A program made the translations under genes and the position numbers. Below the pieces are notes generated by a model that did no database searches, had not been told where the DNA came from, and saw only the letters and a program-made list of their open reading frames with translations. DNA of 64,000 nucleotides, from contig JABFRB010000019.1 of assembly GCA_013141385.1 (NCBI GenBank), positions 304,545 through 368,544 on the forward strand. Reading direction: 5' to 3'. Shown here piece by piece: positions 54,389 to 63,897 of this stretch (positions are counted from its first letter, which is position 1; each line of letters opens with the position of its first letter). The stretch is from Bacteroidales bacterium (GTDB taxonomy: Bacteria > Bacteroidota > Bacteroidia > Bacteroidales > Tenuifilaceae).

Positions 54389-55738
54389 ATGTCAGAAATA
54401 CCAATTGTAAATAGTTTTGTAAATATTGAAACACTTTTTGAAAGAGAACAAGAAAGAAGTATTTCTTTATTGTCGGAATTATATCTACAACCCAACTTAT
54501 TAAAAGAGAAGATTCGAAAAATTTCAAAGGGAGTTTTGGATAATCATAAAATCCTCGAAGGGAAAAAGATTTTACTGAAACCTAATTGGGTAACGCATAA
54601 TAGAAAAGAAAATGACGAAATCTGCTTAAGGACTCATAATAGCATATTGCTTTCGCTGGTTGAAATAATTCTTGAGTGTAAACCGTTAAAAATCACTATT
54701 GGGGATGCTCCAATACAAGGTTGTAATTGGGAAAAAATGATAAGTCAGGATTTTTATAAAAGCATAGAAAGATTAAGTATAACCCATTCTATTCCTATTA
54801 TTATTAAAGATTTCAGGAGAGTAACTTTTATTCCTCTCGAAAACAATCTTACAAAAGAAAGGAACGCAATAACTAACTATACAATATTTGATCTTGGAAA
54901 AGAAAGTTGCTTAGAACCAATTAGTTCAACGAAAAATATTTTTAGAGTAACCGATTACGATCCAGATAGACTATCAGAGTCTCATACTGTTGGAAAGCAC
55001 AAATATTGCATTACAAACGAATTGTTTGATGCAGATACAGTAATATCTTTACCAAAAATAAAAACGCATCAAAAAACAGGTATTACAGGAGCACTAAAAA
55101 ATTTGGTTGGATTAAACGGAGACAAAGACTTCTTACCTCATCACAGGGTTGGAGGTTCGGGAGTTGGAGGAGACTGCTATCCCGGGAAAAACATTTTAAG
55201 ACGTATTTCAGAATTCTTTTTAGATTATGCTAATAGGCATCAAGGAGAAAATAAGTATTGGGTAGGAGTTTATTTATCTAAAATTGCATGGAAGTTATCT
55301 TTGCCGAAGAATGTTCATCATTTAGCTGCTGGGTGGTTTGGAAATGATACTACATGGAGGATGGTAATGGACTTGAACAAAATAGCAATATTTGGGAAAA
55401 AAGATGGTACAATCTCCGGTTTGCCACAAAGAGAACTTTATTCACTTTGTGATGGTATAATTGGAGGACAGGGAGATGGACCACTTAATCCACAACCATT
55501 AGCAATGGGGGTAATTTGTTTTACAAACAACAGTTCAATGACGGATATTTGTATGGCAACTCTTATGGGTTTTGATATTCAGAAAATACCACTTCTTAAA
55601 ATAGCCGAACAAAATATAAAAAGGGAAACGATTTCACTTATTTTAAATGGACGATTAACAACAATAAAAGAAATTTCAAAATTATCAATACCAACCTTAC
55701 CTCCTCCAGGGTGGGTTGATTATCTTAGTAAACCATGA
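54389..55738 (+). CDS. DUF362 domain protein
   Basis: Starting at ATG 54389 gives about 449 residues; the earlier TTG at 54371 overlaps the previous gene. It matches DUF362 in the segments ILLKPNWVTHNR, ITIGDAPIQGCNW, DTVISLPKIKTHQKTGITGALKNLVGLNGD (split near 225-250) and CDGIIGGQGDGPLNP. Some DUF362 proteins carry a ferredoxin domain; none is present here. The function is unknown. Homologues do occur in polysaccharide loci, often near ATP-grasp genes, as here. Confidence 0.8.
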   Translation: MSEIPIVNSFVNIETLFEREQERSISLLSELYLQPNLLKEKIRKISKGVLDNHKILEGKKILLKPNWVTHNRKENDEICLRTHNSILLSLVEIILECKPLKITIGDAPIQGCNWEKMISQDFYKSIERLSITHSIPIIIKDFRRVTFIPLENNLTKERNAITNYTIFDLGKESCLEPISSTKNIFRVTDYDPDRLSESHTVGKHKYCITNELFDADTVISLPKIKTHQKTGITGALKNLVGLNGDKDFLPHHRVGGSGVGGDCYPGKNILRRISEFFLDYANRHQGENKYWVGVYLSKIAWKLSLPKNVHHLAAGWFGNDTTWRMVMDLNKIAIFGKKDGTISGLPQRELYSLCDGIIGGQGDGPLNPQPLAMGVICFTNNSSMTDICMATLMGFDIQKIPLLKIAEQNIKRETISLILNGRLTTIKEISKLSIPTLPPPGWVDYLSKP

Positions 55739-55821
55739 AATGGTTATTCTTAATCAAACTGTCTATTTCAGATGGTTTATTCTTTTTCACATAAGAATTT
55801 TAAAATTTACTAAACATTGAA

Positions 55822-56844
55822 ATGAAACCTATTGCAATTCATGATAATAAAATTGGTTTTACCAACAGGTGGATAGAGTACTGTTCAAGGAACTCTATTC
55901 CTTTTATTAAAGTGAACTGTTATGATACCAATATCATTGAAAAGTTAAAGGAATGCTCTGCCCTTATGTGGCATTGGAATTATGAGTATTATCAGGATTA
56001 TCTTTTTGCACGGCAATTTCTGCTTGCGGTAAAGGCAACAAATATTAAAGTCTTCCCTGAGTTTTGGACAACCTTTCTTTTTGATGACAAGTTGGGGCAA
56101 AAATATTTGTTTGAATCTCTTGATATACCAATGCCAAAAACATACGCATTTTACGAAAAAAGGGAGGCAACTAATTGGGCAAAAGAGATTCAGTATCCAA
56201 TTGTTTTTAAGTTAAGGTGTGGGGCTGGTTCACAGAATGTGCAATTGGTTAAATCCTTTACTAATGCAAAGAGACTTATAGATAAATCTTATTCAACAGG
56301 TTTTAAGAGTACGAATAAGCCTCAAGTTTTAAGAGATCGTTTAATTAAACTATTTAGGTATAAAAACAAAAGATCTTTTATTAATGTTATCAAAAGCACT
56401 TACCGACTCTTTATTCCAAAATTTGATGAAAAAATCATTCATCGGGAGATTGGTTATGTTATGTTTCAAGAATTTCTTCCGAATAATGATTTTGACACCC
56501 GAATAATTGTTCTCGGAAATCGATGTTTCGGAATTAGGCGATATAATCGCAAAAATGATTTTAGAGCGTCTGGTAGTGGCTTTTTAGATTATGATCCAGA
56601 ACAGATTGATACTAGGGCTATTAAGTTGTCTTTTGATATTGCAAGTAAATTAGAAACAAGATTACTTGCTCTAGATTTTCTTTTTGATAAACAGAATAAT
56701 CCTGTTGTTACGGAAATGAGTTACGGTTTTGCAGTTGAGGCATACGATGATTGCATGGGTTATTGGGATAATAAATTGATCTGGCATGAGGGTAAACAAA
56801 ACCTTCAATATCTTATGGTGGAAGATTTAATTACTGAAATTTAA
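55822..56844 (+). CDS. ATP-grasp domain protein (RimK-like ligase fold)
   Basis: The 340 residues show an N-terminal pre-ATP-grasp part and then the ATP-binding region: FDDKLGQKYLFESLDIPMPKT, VFKLRCGAGSQNVQLV (the flexible loop with Lys and Gly), VMFQEFLPNNDFDTRIIVLG and the metal site LLALDFLFDKQNNPVVTEMSYGF. ATP-grasp enzymes form an amide or thioester from a carboxylate through an acyl phosphate. In a glycan locus the likely role is to attach an amino acid or similar group. The next gene starts within its stop codon. Confidence 0.85.
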   Translation: MKPIAIHDNKIGFTNRWIEYCSRNSIPFIKVNCYDTNIIEKLKECSALMWHWNYEYYQDYLFARQFLLAVKATNIKVFPEFWTTFLFDDKLGQKYLFESLDIPMPKTYAFYEKREATNWAKEIQYPIVFKLRCGAGSQNVQLVKSFTNAKRLIDKSYSTGFKSTNKPQVLRDRLIKLFRYKNKRSFINVIKSTYRLFIPKFDEKIIHREIGYVMFQEFLPNNDFDTRIIVLGNRCFGIRRYNRKNDFRASGSGFLDYDPEQIDTRAIKLSFDIASKLETRLLALDFLFDKQNNPVVTEMSYGFAVEAYDDCMGYWDNKLIWHEGKQNLQYLMVEDLITEI

Positions 56845-57371
56845 TGACTAGTTTGTTTATGTTAACTCTTGTAAAAAAACACAACCATTTACAAATAGTG
56901 ATTTTTGATTTTATTTCAATTATCGTTATACTATTTGTCCCAACTGTTTCACATTTAACAGGATTTCCTTTTTATATATTTGAACCCATGAGATTGTTGG
57001 TAATTTCTTATTTGATATTTAGTAAAAATAAAAATTCTTATTTTCTAGCAATTTTGCTGCCTCTGTTTTCTTTTATTTTTGCAGGTCACCCCTCTCTCTT
57101 TAAATTACCATTAGTTACAATCGATTTGCTTTTGAATGTTGCTTTTTTAAATATCTTGTTAACAAAACGATTTAATATTTATTTTTCTATTATTCTGTCG
57201 GTTATTATAAGTAAAGTAGTGTATTATTCTTTAAAAGCAATTTTCATTTATGTTGGATTATTAGTAAATGGATTAGTAGAGACAAATATTATTTATCAGA
57301 TTGCTAATTTGTTAATTTTATTAGGGATATCGTTTATCTATGTAAAGAAGAGTAACCGTAATTATCTATAA
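56844..57371 (+). CDS. Small polytopic membrane protein, function unknown
   Basis: The 175 residues are almost all hydrophobic with five to six transmembrane helices. The start codon shares a base with the stop of the ATP-grasp gene (TAATG), a sign of translational coupling. The general shape recalls ECF-type substrate-binding or MreD-like small membrane proteins, but no motif supports either. I do not recognise it. Coupling to the ATP-grasp gene suggests a joint function. Confidence 0.6.
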   Translation: MTSLFMLTLVKKHNHLQIVIFDFISIIVILFVPTVSHLTGFPFYIFEPMRLLVISYLIFSKNKNSYFLAILLPLFSFIFAGHPSLFKLPLVTIDLLLNVAFLNILLTKRFNIYFSIILSVIISKVVYYSLKAIFIYVGLLVNGLVETNIIYQIANLLILLGISFIYVKKSNRNYL

Positions 57372-57470
57372 AAGATGTGTTTTACAGATAATTGGTTAAA
57401 TATATAGATGATATACCTCAAAAATTGACACGCTAAGACATGTTAAATTTTATAAGACGCAATAACGTAT

Positions 57471-58550
57471 ATTAAAACAAGAGTAATACATATTGTTTCA
57501 TCATTAACCAGAGGCGGTCGTGAGCGTCAGCTAGCAACAATCCATAAATACTCCGATAAGAGTAAGTTTTCAACCAAAATAATTTGCTTTAATCGTACCC
57601 AAAACTCTTATGTTGATGAGTATGGAATGTCTGAAGATGTTATATACCTTTCTTCGAAGAATTTTATTAAAAGGGTTAAGGAAATTAGGGGAATTGTTAA
57701 AGAGAATAAGGCGGATATAATTTGGTCATGGGGTGGAGTTGAAGCAACTTTTGGTGTTTTTTTATCCCTTACATCTAGCGTTAATCATATCAATGGAAGC
57801 ATTAGGCATGGTATTGTTCGTTTCAAACTGCATCAAATTTGGCGTCTGTTAGTATTGCATCTCTCCAAAAATATTGTAGCAAATTCTTTCGCTGGTTTAA
57901 AGGCAAATGGTATCTATCGGGGTGCGGTGCTTTATAACGGTATAGATGACAGTTTTTTTTGCGAACCCCAAACGCAATCTGCCCTTATTCGAGGAGTATT
58001 CGAAATTGAAGAAGATGTTGTTCTGCTGGCAAGTGTTGCAAATCTAGTTCCTTATAAGGATTATGACACAGTATTAAAAGCATTAAGCATTATCAAGTCA
58101 AAGGGAATACCGTTTCATTATATTGCTATTGGTGAAGGTCCTGAGAGGAGACATATTGAGGGATTAGTACAAATCCATAATTTATCTCAAAATGTTACTT
58201 TTCCTGGAAATCGATCGGATATAAAAGACATTCTTTACGCATCAGATATCTTTATTCATTCATCACGTGGGGAGGGTTGTAGTAATGCTATTCTGGAGGC
58301 GATGGCTGTTGGTTTGCCAATTATAGCATCCGATACTGGAGGGACAAGAGAGATAGTAGATAATAATGTCGGAAGGTTATTTGAATTTCAAAATGCGAAA
58401 CAGCTTGCTAGTCTGATTATGAATCAGATTTGCAATAACCTTGAAAGAGAACTATTGGCCGAAAACTCAAAGCATAAAGCGGCAAGTAATTTTTCGATTG
58501 AGAGGATGATGTCCAATTATTACAAGATTATTGAGGGAGTTATTAAATGA
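57471..58550 (+). CDS. GT4 glycosyltransferase with probable ATT start
   Basis: An ATG-based reading would start at 57627 and give 307 residues, lacking the N-terminal Rossmann part of the fold. The frame stays open upstream to a stop at 57453. The missing part is clearly encoded there: KTRVIHIVSSLTRGGRERQL at about 57474-57533, a textbook GT4 beginning. The only plausible initiator is ATT at 57471 (ATA at 57462 is another rare option). This gives 359 residues. Donor-site motifs are ASVANLVPYKDYDTVLKAL and HSSRGEGCSNAILEAMAVGLP. The stop overlaps the deacetylase start (ATGA). Confidence 0.85.
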   Translation: MKTRVIHIVSSLTRGGRERQLATIHKYSDKSKFSTKIICFNRTQNSYVDEYGMSEDVIYLSSKNFIKRVKEIRGIVKENKADIIWSWGGVEATFGVFLSLTSSVNHINGSIRHGIVRFKLHQIWRLLVLHLSKNIVANSFAGLKANGIYRGAVLYNGIDDSFFCEPQTQSALIRGVFEIEEDVVLLASVANLVPYKDYDTVLKALSIIKSKGIPFHYIAIGEGPERRHIEGLVQIHNLSQNVTFPGNRSDIKDILYASDIFIHSSRGEGCSNAILEAMAVGLPIIASDTGGTREIVDNNVGRLFEFQNAKQLASLIMNQICNNLERELLAENSKHKAASNFSIERMMSNYYKIIEGVIK

Positions 58551-59566
58551 GGAAACTCTATACTTTTATTCGCAAGATATTTCCAACCCAATGGCATGGC
58601 ATACTCACAGTTTTGCTCTATTACTTGAAAATTAAACCCACTGTAAATCGAAGGGTTAAATCACCATTTAGCAAAGGGATAATTGTTATATCTGCTGATT
58701 TTGAGATGGCTTGGGCTTTTAGGTATTCCAAAACCAAAGGAAGTATTGCTGAGCAATTGGGTTTAAGGGAGAGGGAGAATGTTCCTAAATTGTTAACTCT
58801 TTTCGAGAAATATCAAATTCCAATTACTTGGGCTACGGTTGGACATCTATTTCTCGATTCATGCAGCAAAGAGCAAGGTTCAAATGCACATCCTATGATG
58901 CCTCGTCATTCGTTTTTTGAAAACAGTAACTGGAGTTTTTGCTGTGGAGATTGGTATGAGCACGATCCTTGTACAAATTATATCGAATCACCAGCATGGT
59001 ATGCTCCAGATCTAATAGATCAAATCATGCAATCATCAGTTGGTCATGAAATAGGATGTCACACCTTTTCTCACATTGACTGTACGGATAAAAACTGCCC
59101 GCCCGATCTATTTGATGCGGAGTTAAAGGCGTGTATTGAGCATGCAAATAAAAAAGGTATTCAACTTAAAAGCATGGTTTTTCCTGGGGGAACGAATGGA
59201 AACTATTCAACATTAAAAGAACTTGGGTTTACCAGCTATCGAAAGGCAACAAATTACCATATAGACATTCCTTTTATTAATAATGATGGTTTGGTTCAAA
59301 TACCCAGCAGCTATAACCTTGACAGATCAAATCTGAATTGGTCGGCAGAAAGATATATTCGAATGGCCAATTCATTTGTTTCAAAAGCCTCAAAACACAA
59401 AATGGTTGCCCATTTATGGTTTCATCCTTCGATGGATAGTTGGTATATCGAAAATGTATTTCCTTTTGTACTTGAATATATAAAAAAGCATGTGGATGAA
59501 AACAGGGTTGTGGTTTTAACTATGGCTCAGCTTTCTGAAAAAATGAAGGGTCATGAGTTAGATTAA
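58547..59566 (+). CDS. Polysaccharide deacetylase family protein
   Basis: The 339 residues have the NodB-homology fold: the first Asp in VISADFEMAWAF near 46-57, the metal-binding HxxxH-type motif GCHTFSHIDC near 165-174, and a later FPGGTNGNYSTLKELGF. The Cys-rich middle (FCCGDWYEHDPC, TDKNCPPD) is unusual and might hold another metal site. The family removes acetyl groups from N-acetyl sugars or acts on related amides. There is no signal peptide in the classical form, so it may act in the cytoplasm on lipid- or nucleotide-linked sugars. Confidence 0.85.
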   Translation: MRKLYTFIRKIFPTQWHGILTVLLYYLKIKPTVNRRVKSPFSKGIIVISADFEMAWAFRYSKTKGSIAEQLGLRERENVPKLLTLFEKYQIPITWATVGHLFLDSCSKEQGSNAHPMMPRHSFFENSNWSFCCGDWYEHDPCTNYIESPAWYAPDLIDQIMQSSVGHEIGCHTFSHIDCTDKNCPPDLFDAELKACIEHANKKGIQLKSMVFPGGTNGNYSTLKELGFTSYRKATNYHIDIPFINNDGLVQIPSSYNLDRSNLNWSAERYIRMANSFVSKASKHKMVAHLWFHPSMDSWYIENVFPFVLEYIKKHVDENRVVVLTMAQLSEKMKGHELD

Positions 59567-59595
59567 ACAGGCGTTAATTTTCATCAATCAAAATT

Positions 59596-60900
59596 ATGTT
59601 TAAACTAAAGCTGATAGATTTAGCAAAAGGCTCTAACATATCTGATCAATACAAATTCTATTGTTCTACATTAAATTGGAGCAGAGATCAGGTTGTTAGC
59701 TATCAAAATAAAAGGCTAAAAAGTCTTATTAATCATTCCTGCTTAAATGTTCCATACTATAGGAATTGGATGGTTAATCATAATATTATTCCTCAAGAGA
59801 TAAATAGCACAGAAGAGTTAAAAAAACTTCCCATTTTAGACAGGGTAATAATACGCCAAAAAAATAAAGACCTAATAGCCCAAAATTATAAAACAAAAGA
59901 TCTGCACGGGGGGAGTTCAAGCGGGACAACTGGAATACCAATAAATTATTATCACGATACCCAATCGATAAGTGCTGGTGGGGCTGCAAATTATGCGCTA
60001 TGGTTAATGTCCGGTTGGAAACCAGGACAGAAAAATATTCATATCTGGGGAAATGCATCTTCAATTGAACGTTGGAATAGTATCGTTTCGAAGTTGAAAA
60101 CAAGACTAATGAATCAGCTAAATATTCCCTCTACTCACCTCAACGAAAATAACATTTCAGAAATTGCCGAAAAAATCATTCGATTTAAACCGAAATCAAT
60201 TGAAGGTTACCCAAGTGCAATATATACTTTAGCGAATCATTTCAAACAAAATAACCTTTCAATAAAAGGCTTAAAGCAAGTACTTACTACAGCAGAAAAC
60301 CTTGAAGATTATCAACGAGATATTATTGAAGCGACTTTTGCTCCTACAGGCGACTTTTATGGATCTGGAGAGGTAATGGGCATTGCTTCTCGCCCAATTG
60401 GTGATAATCGGTATTATATTTTTGAACCACACGTAATTGTTGAAGCGGTTGATTCGGGCTTGGAGGGTATGAAGGATATTCTGGTTACTGATTTAGATAA
60501 CTATGCAATGCCTATGATTAGATATAAAGTAGGAGATTTAATCGATAACATTTATATTCCAGAAACAAACTCAAAGTATCAGTTTTCATATTTCAAAAAA
60601 CTTATAGGTAGAAGTGCAGATATAATAACATTAACCAATGGTATGCGATTTCATCCGATTAACATTTTTGGGGGGACTCTATTTCGGGAGTTTCCTTTTA
60701 TTTCAAAGCATAGAGTGGTATGGGATGGAAAATTACTAAGAATTATTTTTGAGGTAAATGGAAGTGTTGATGATTCATTATTGAAACAAAAAATTGATGA
60801 ATTATTAAAGAGATATGATGTTTCTTATAGTATTGAGTACACAACAAAACTTTTACCATCATCTAACGGTAAATATAAATATGTTGAAATAATTAAATAG
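59596..60900 (+). CDS. PaaK/CapK-like adenylate-forming enzyme
   Basis: The 434-residue ANL-superfamily protein resembles phenylacetate-CoA ligase and the CapK proteins of capsule loci. The P-loop is GGSSSGTTGIPINYY near 101-115, followed by KSIEGYPSAIYTLA and the adenylate site DFYGSGEVMGIASRP near 253-267. The hinge text LVTDLDNYAMPMIRYKVGDL and IGRSADIITL are typical. It should activate a carboxylic acid as an acyl adenylate. CapK family members are found in many polysaccharide loci, but their substrates are mostly unknown. The AsnB-like gene follows after 10 bases. Confidence 0.87.
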   Translation: MFKLKLIDLAKGSNISDQYKFYCSTLNWSRDQVVSYQNKRLKSLINHSCLNVPYYRNWMVNHNIIPQEINSTEELKKLPILDRVIIRQKNKDLIAQNYKTKDLHGGSSSGTTGIPINYYHDTQSISAGGAANYALWLMSGWKPGQKNIHIWGNASSIERWNSIVSKLKTRLMNQLNIPSTHLNENNISEIAEKIIRFKPKSIEGYPSAIYTLANHFKQNNLSIKGLKQVLTTAENLEDYQRDIIEATFAPTGDFYGSGEVMGIASRPIGDNRYYIFEPHVIVEAVDSGLEGMKDILVTDLDNYAMPMIRYKVGDLIDNIYIPETNSKYQFSYFKKLIGRSADIITLTNGMRFHPINIFGGTLFREFPFISKHRVVWDGKLLRIIFEVNGSVDDSLLKQKIDELLKRYDVSYSIEYTTKLLPSSNGKYKYVEIIK

Positions 60901-60910
60901 TTCTCATTTT

Positions 60911-62776
60911 ATGGCCGGCATTTGTGGAATAATTCAAAAGAAAAGTAAGGTCGAAGAGGGTCGGCTCAATGCTGCTTTTGAACGAATGTTATCCAGGTTG
61001 CCTGCTAATTCAAACCAATCCTCGGATCGATTGGTACAGGACTCATTTTGGATTGGGAAAAGTTTTCCGATAACCCATGGGAATGAACCAGGGATTATTC
61101 ATAATCCAGAGTTATCAGTTTACGGGGTTATTGAGGGGTTGGTTTATGTAAACGACTCAGCAAAAACATTAGTTCAAGGCGAAAATAGAGAAGTTGAATT
61201 TTCTTCGCAAAATCAGTATATTCCATACCTATACGCTAAATACTCCATTGATTTTGTAAAGCATTTAACCGGGTGGTTTAATATTTTTCTTTTTGATCAA
61301 AAGCAAGGTCTTGCAATTCTGGTAAACGATAGAATAGGATTTCTTCCAATGTTTATCTATGATTCGGGCGAGGAATTCATTTTTGCTTCAAAAATTGAGA
61401 GCATCCTTGCATCTGGATTAATGGCTAGCATTGGTTTTGATGCTGTTTCGTGTGCCGAACAATTTCTATTTAACTATCAACTTTCGAATCATTCGCTTAT
61501 TAAGAATATTAATACGTTATCTGCAGCGACTGTCCATCAGTTAAAACCAGATGGTGAAAATAAAACTATTTACTGGAGCCCCAGAGAGTTGATTGTTGAG
61601 AAGCCGTTACCAAGGAAAGAGGGTTTTGAGATTATTAACCAAGCGCTTGAAGTCGCAATCAGCAAAGCGTTCGCTAATCACCAAGGCGATGTAGCGATTA
61701 CCCTTACAGGAGGTTGGGATGGTAGGCTTGTACTTTCGTACGCGTTAGGAAAATTTAGCGAACGAACTCATACGTTTTCCTATGGTACAACAAACTCTCC
61801 CGATATTGTAATCCCTCAAACCATTGCGCAATCAGAAGGTTTTAGGTATAAACCATTTCTGCTTGATCAAACTTACATCGGTAACTATTTCCCCGATTCA
61901 GCAAGTAGTACAATAATACTTTCAAATGGTGTTAGGGGCTATCGTCGAGCCCCTTATCTTTATGTAATGCCAAAATTATTGGGTATTTCGAACCTTATTC
62001 TTTCGGGAAATTTCGGAGACGAAATGCTTAAGTTCGCAGCGCTAAAACCCAGTGAGGTTCAATCAGAGGCATTGATTAACTATATTCAATCCGATTTTAA
62101 GGAAAGACCTCATTTCCCCCATCAACTATTTCAAGATCAGTTTTTGACTAATACGAATAGTTTCGATCTAATTGATGAGTGGAATTGCCGCTTACAGGGT
62201 TTAGAGGATGAGATGTCGTGCTATAACAATAGGAGTAAAAAGTATAATCACCTGAAATTGACTCGGATTGCTAACCGTTTTTTTGGTTACGAGGTGAATA
62301 GCTACAACGATTACACCAATAGCTTTTCCCCGTTTCTTGATTTCGATTTTATTACTGCGTTCTCTAAAACCATTTATTGCGGTATATATCATCCATTTAA
62401 CGAGAATAGGATAAAGGACAAAGAGTTGATTGCAATGCTTTACGCAAGCCTTGTTAAAAAAAATCATAAAACACTTGCTAAATATAATACCGATAGGGGT
62501 TATTCAATGGATGATGTAACAAATCCCTTTGGAAAGATTTTGGCTTACACTAAAAAACGTTTTTCAAAAGGTGCTCTTGAGAAGGAATCCGGTTTTTCAG
62601 AGCATACCTCAAAGCTATTCGATCAATTACACCAATCAGCCTATCCAGATTCTTTTGAAAAGTATCTTCAGTACCCTTATGATAAAGTTGAAAATGGGGT
62701 TAATAAGAACCTAATGAGCAGAGTTCAATCGCTAGAATTTTGGATTGGATATATAACAAATCAGTATTTAAAATAA
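60911..62776 (+). CDS. Asparagine synthase-like protein lacking the glutaminase Cys2
   Basis: The 621 residues have the two-domain AsnB layout, but key residues differ. The start reads MAGICGII where active enzymes have MCGICGII-like text, so the N-terminal nucleophile Cys2 is Ala. The PP-loop, normally SGGLDSS, is TGGWDGR (about 269-275). The rest aligns with the family, for example FLFDQKQGLAILVNDRIGF and NFGDEMLK. I infer that glutamine hydrolysis is lost and the acceptor chemistry may be changed, as in beta-lactam-synthetase-like relatives. It follows the PaaK-like gene and may use its activated product. Confidence 0.82.
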   Translation: MAGICGIIQKKSKVEEGRLNAAFERMLSRLPANSNQSSDRLVQDSFWIGKSFPITHGNEPGIIHNPELSVYGVIEGLVYVNDSAKTLVQGENREVEFSSQNQYIPYLYAKYSIDFVKHLTGWFNIFLFDQKQGLAILVNDRIGFLPMFIYDSGEEFIFASKIESILASGLMASIGFDAVSCAEQFLFNYQLSNHSLIKNINTLSAATVHQLKPDGENKTIYWSPRELIVEKPLPRKEGFEIINQALEVAISKAFANHQGDVAITLTGGWDGRLVLSYALGKFSERTHTFSYGTTNSPDIVIPQTIAQSEGFRYKPFLLDQTYIGNYFPDSASSTIILSNGVRGYRRAPYLYVMPKLLGISNLILSGNFGDEMLKFAALKPSEVQSEALINYIQSDFKERPHFPHQLFQDQFLTNTNSFDLIDEWNCRLQGLEDEMSCYNNRSKKYNHLKLTRIANRFFGYEVNSYNDYTNSFSPFLDFDFITAFSKTIYCGIYHPFNENRIKDKELIAMLYASLVKKNHKTLAKYNTDRGYSMDDVTNPFGKILAYTKKRFSKGALEKESGFSEHTSKLFDQLHQSAYPDSFEKYLQYPYDKVENGVNKNLMSRVQSLEFWIGYITNQYLK

Positions 62777-62779
62777 ATT

Positions 62780-62822
62780 CTTTGCGCTCTTTGAGCATCC
62801 GTTTTGCCCTTTGTGGTTAAAA
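62780..62822 (+). repeat. CTTTGCG-type dispersed repeat
   Basis: The segment CTTTGCGCTCTTTGAGC, then TTTTGCCCTTTGTGGTTAAA, is a fuller copy of the repeat seen as fragments at 3849-3863 and 13848-14057. It lies between the AsnB-like gene and the last GT4 gene, ending 14 bases before the ATG of the latter. Confidence 0.55.
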
Positions 62823-62835
62823 TCACACGAATAAA

Positions 62836-63897
62836 ATGGAAAAAAAGTTCACCGTATTTGTATTTGCCCGGCTAAAACCTAGCCAAATAAATTATAAAAT
62901 TATACCATTAAGCAATTCTCCTTTAGTTGAGCGGGTTTATGTTCTGCGAAAAACACCCCTTGAGGTGAATAACGAAAAGGTAGAGTGCATTGCACTACCT
63001 AAGATTCTTCGTATTCGATTGTTTTATTGGCTATTCACAGCGCTTTATGGTGCGTGGTTAATCAGAAAAAAAGGGGCAAATGTAATAGTCAGCTATAATA
63101 TATTTCCACATGGTTTTAATGGCTACGTTGCATCATTAATAACAGGTAAACCCTTTATTTTTGCTGAGATTAATGAAGAAACTCTGAATTATTTTAGTAA
63201 TTCATTATTTAATTTCTTTATAAAGAAAATATTAAACAGAGCAACTTATATAACAGTCCCTGGCGCAAATACAGCGAAAAGATGGAGAATTAATGGGTAT
63301 AATAATCTTGTACCGCTACATAGCACAATAAATACAGAAGTATTTCTACCATTTGCTCAAGAAAAGTGGTTTGATTTTCTTTTTATTGGAGAGTTTGATG
63401 ATAACAAAAGACCAAACCTAATACTTGAAGCATTCACCGAAATTCGAAAAATGGGTATTGATGCTTCTTTATGTTTTATAGGCTTTGGTCAATTGGAAAA
63501 GAATCTTAAAGAGTTAATCAAGAAGAATAATTTAACCCAATACGTGTCCGTAATAAAAACGAACAATGTGTTGGAATACCTGTTGAATTCTAAAGTGTTA
63601 GTAATGTCTTCATTATCCGAAGGCATCCCTTGTGCAATGCTCGAATCAATGGCCTGTGAGCTTATTGTTGTTGTTCCTCCTGTTGGTGATATTGCCGATG
63701 TGGTTGAACATGGAGTTAACGGATTTCTGCACAATAACACCAAGGAGGATATAGTAAAATGGATGGTAGAAGCCTATAAAAATTATGACTCGCTAGGACT
63801 TATGAGAGAAAAAGCAAGGGACACAATTATCAAAGGACATTCCTATCAATTTGCAGTTGCCGGATGGAATAAATTGTTAATGCGAATTAAGGGTTGA
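62836..63897 (+). CDS. GT4 family glycosyltransferase
   Basis: The 353-residue GT-B enzyme has a shorter N-terminal domain (VFVFARLKPSQINYKIIPL) and clear donor-site text: FLFIGEFDDNKRPNLILEAF near 180-199, and MSSLSEGIPCAMLESMACELIVV near 257-279 with the two acidic residues. The sugar is unknown. It is the last gene in view. The remaining 103 bases (63898-64000) are AT-rich and show no gene or clear terminator, so the locus may go on. Confidence 0.9.
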   Translation: MEKKFTVFVFARLKPSQINYKIIPLSNSPLVERVYVLRKTPLEVNNEKVECIALPKILRIRLFYWLFTALYGAWLIRKKGANVIVSYNIFPHGFNGYVASLITGKPFIFAEINEETLNYFSNSLFNFFIKKILNRATYITVPGANTAKRWRINGYNNLVPLHSTINTEVFLPFAQEKWFDFLFIGEFDDNKRPNLILEAFTEIRKMGIDASLCFIGFGQLEKNLKELIKKNNLTQYVSVIKTNNVLEYLLNSKVLVMSSLSEGIPCAMLESMACELIVVVPPVGDIADVVEHGVNGFLHNNTKEDIVKWMVEAYKNYDSLGLMREKARDTIIKGHSYQFAVAGWNKLLMRIKG

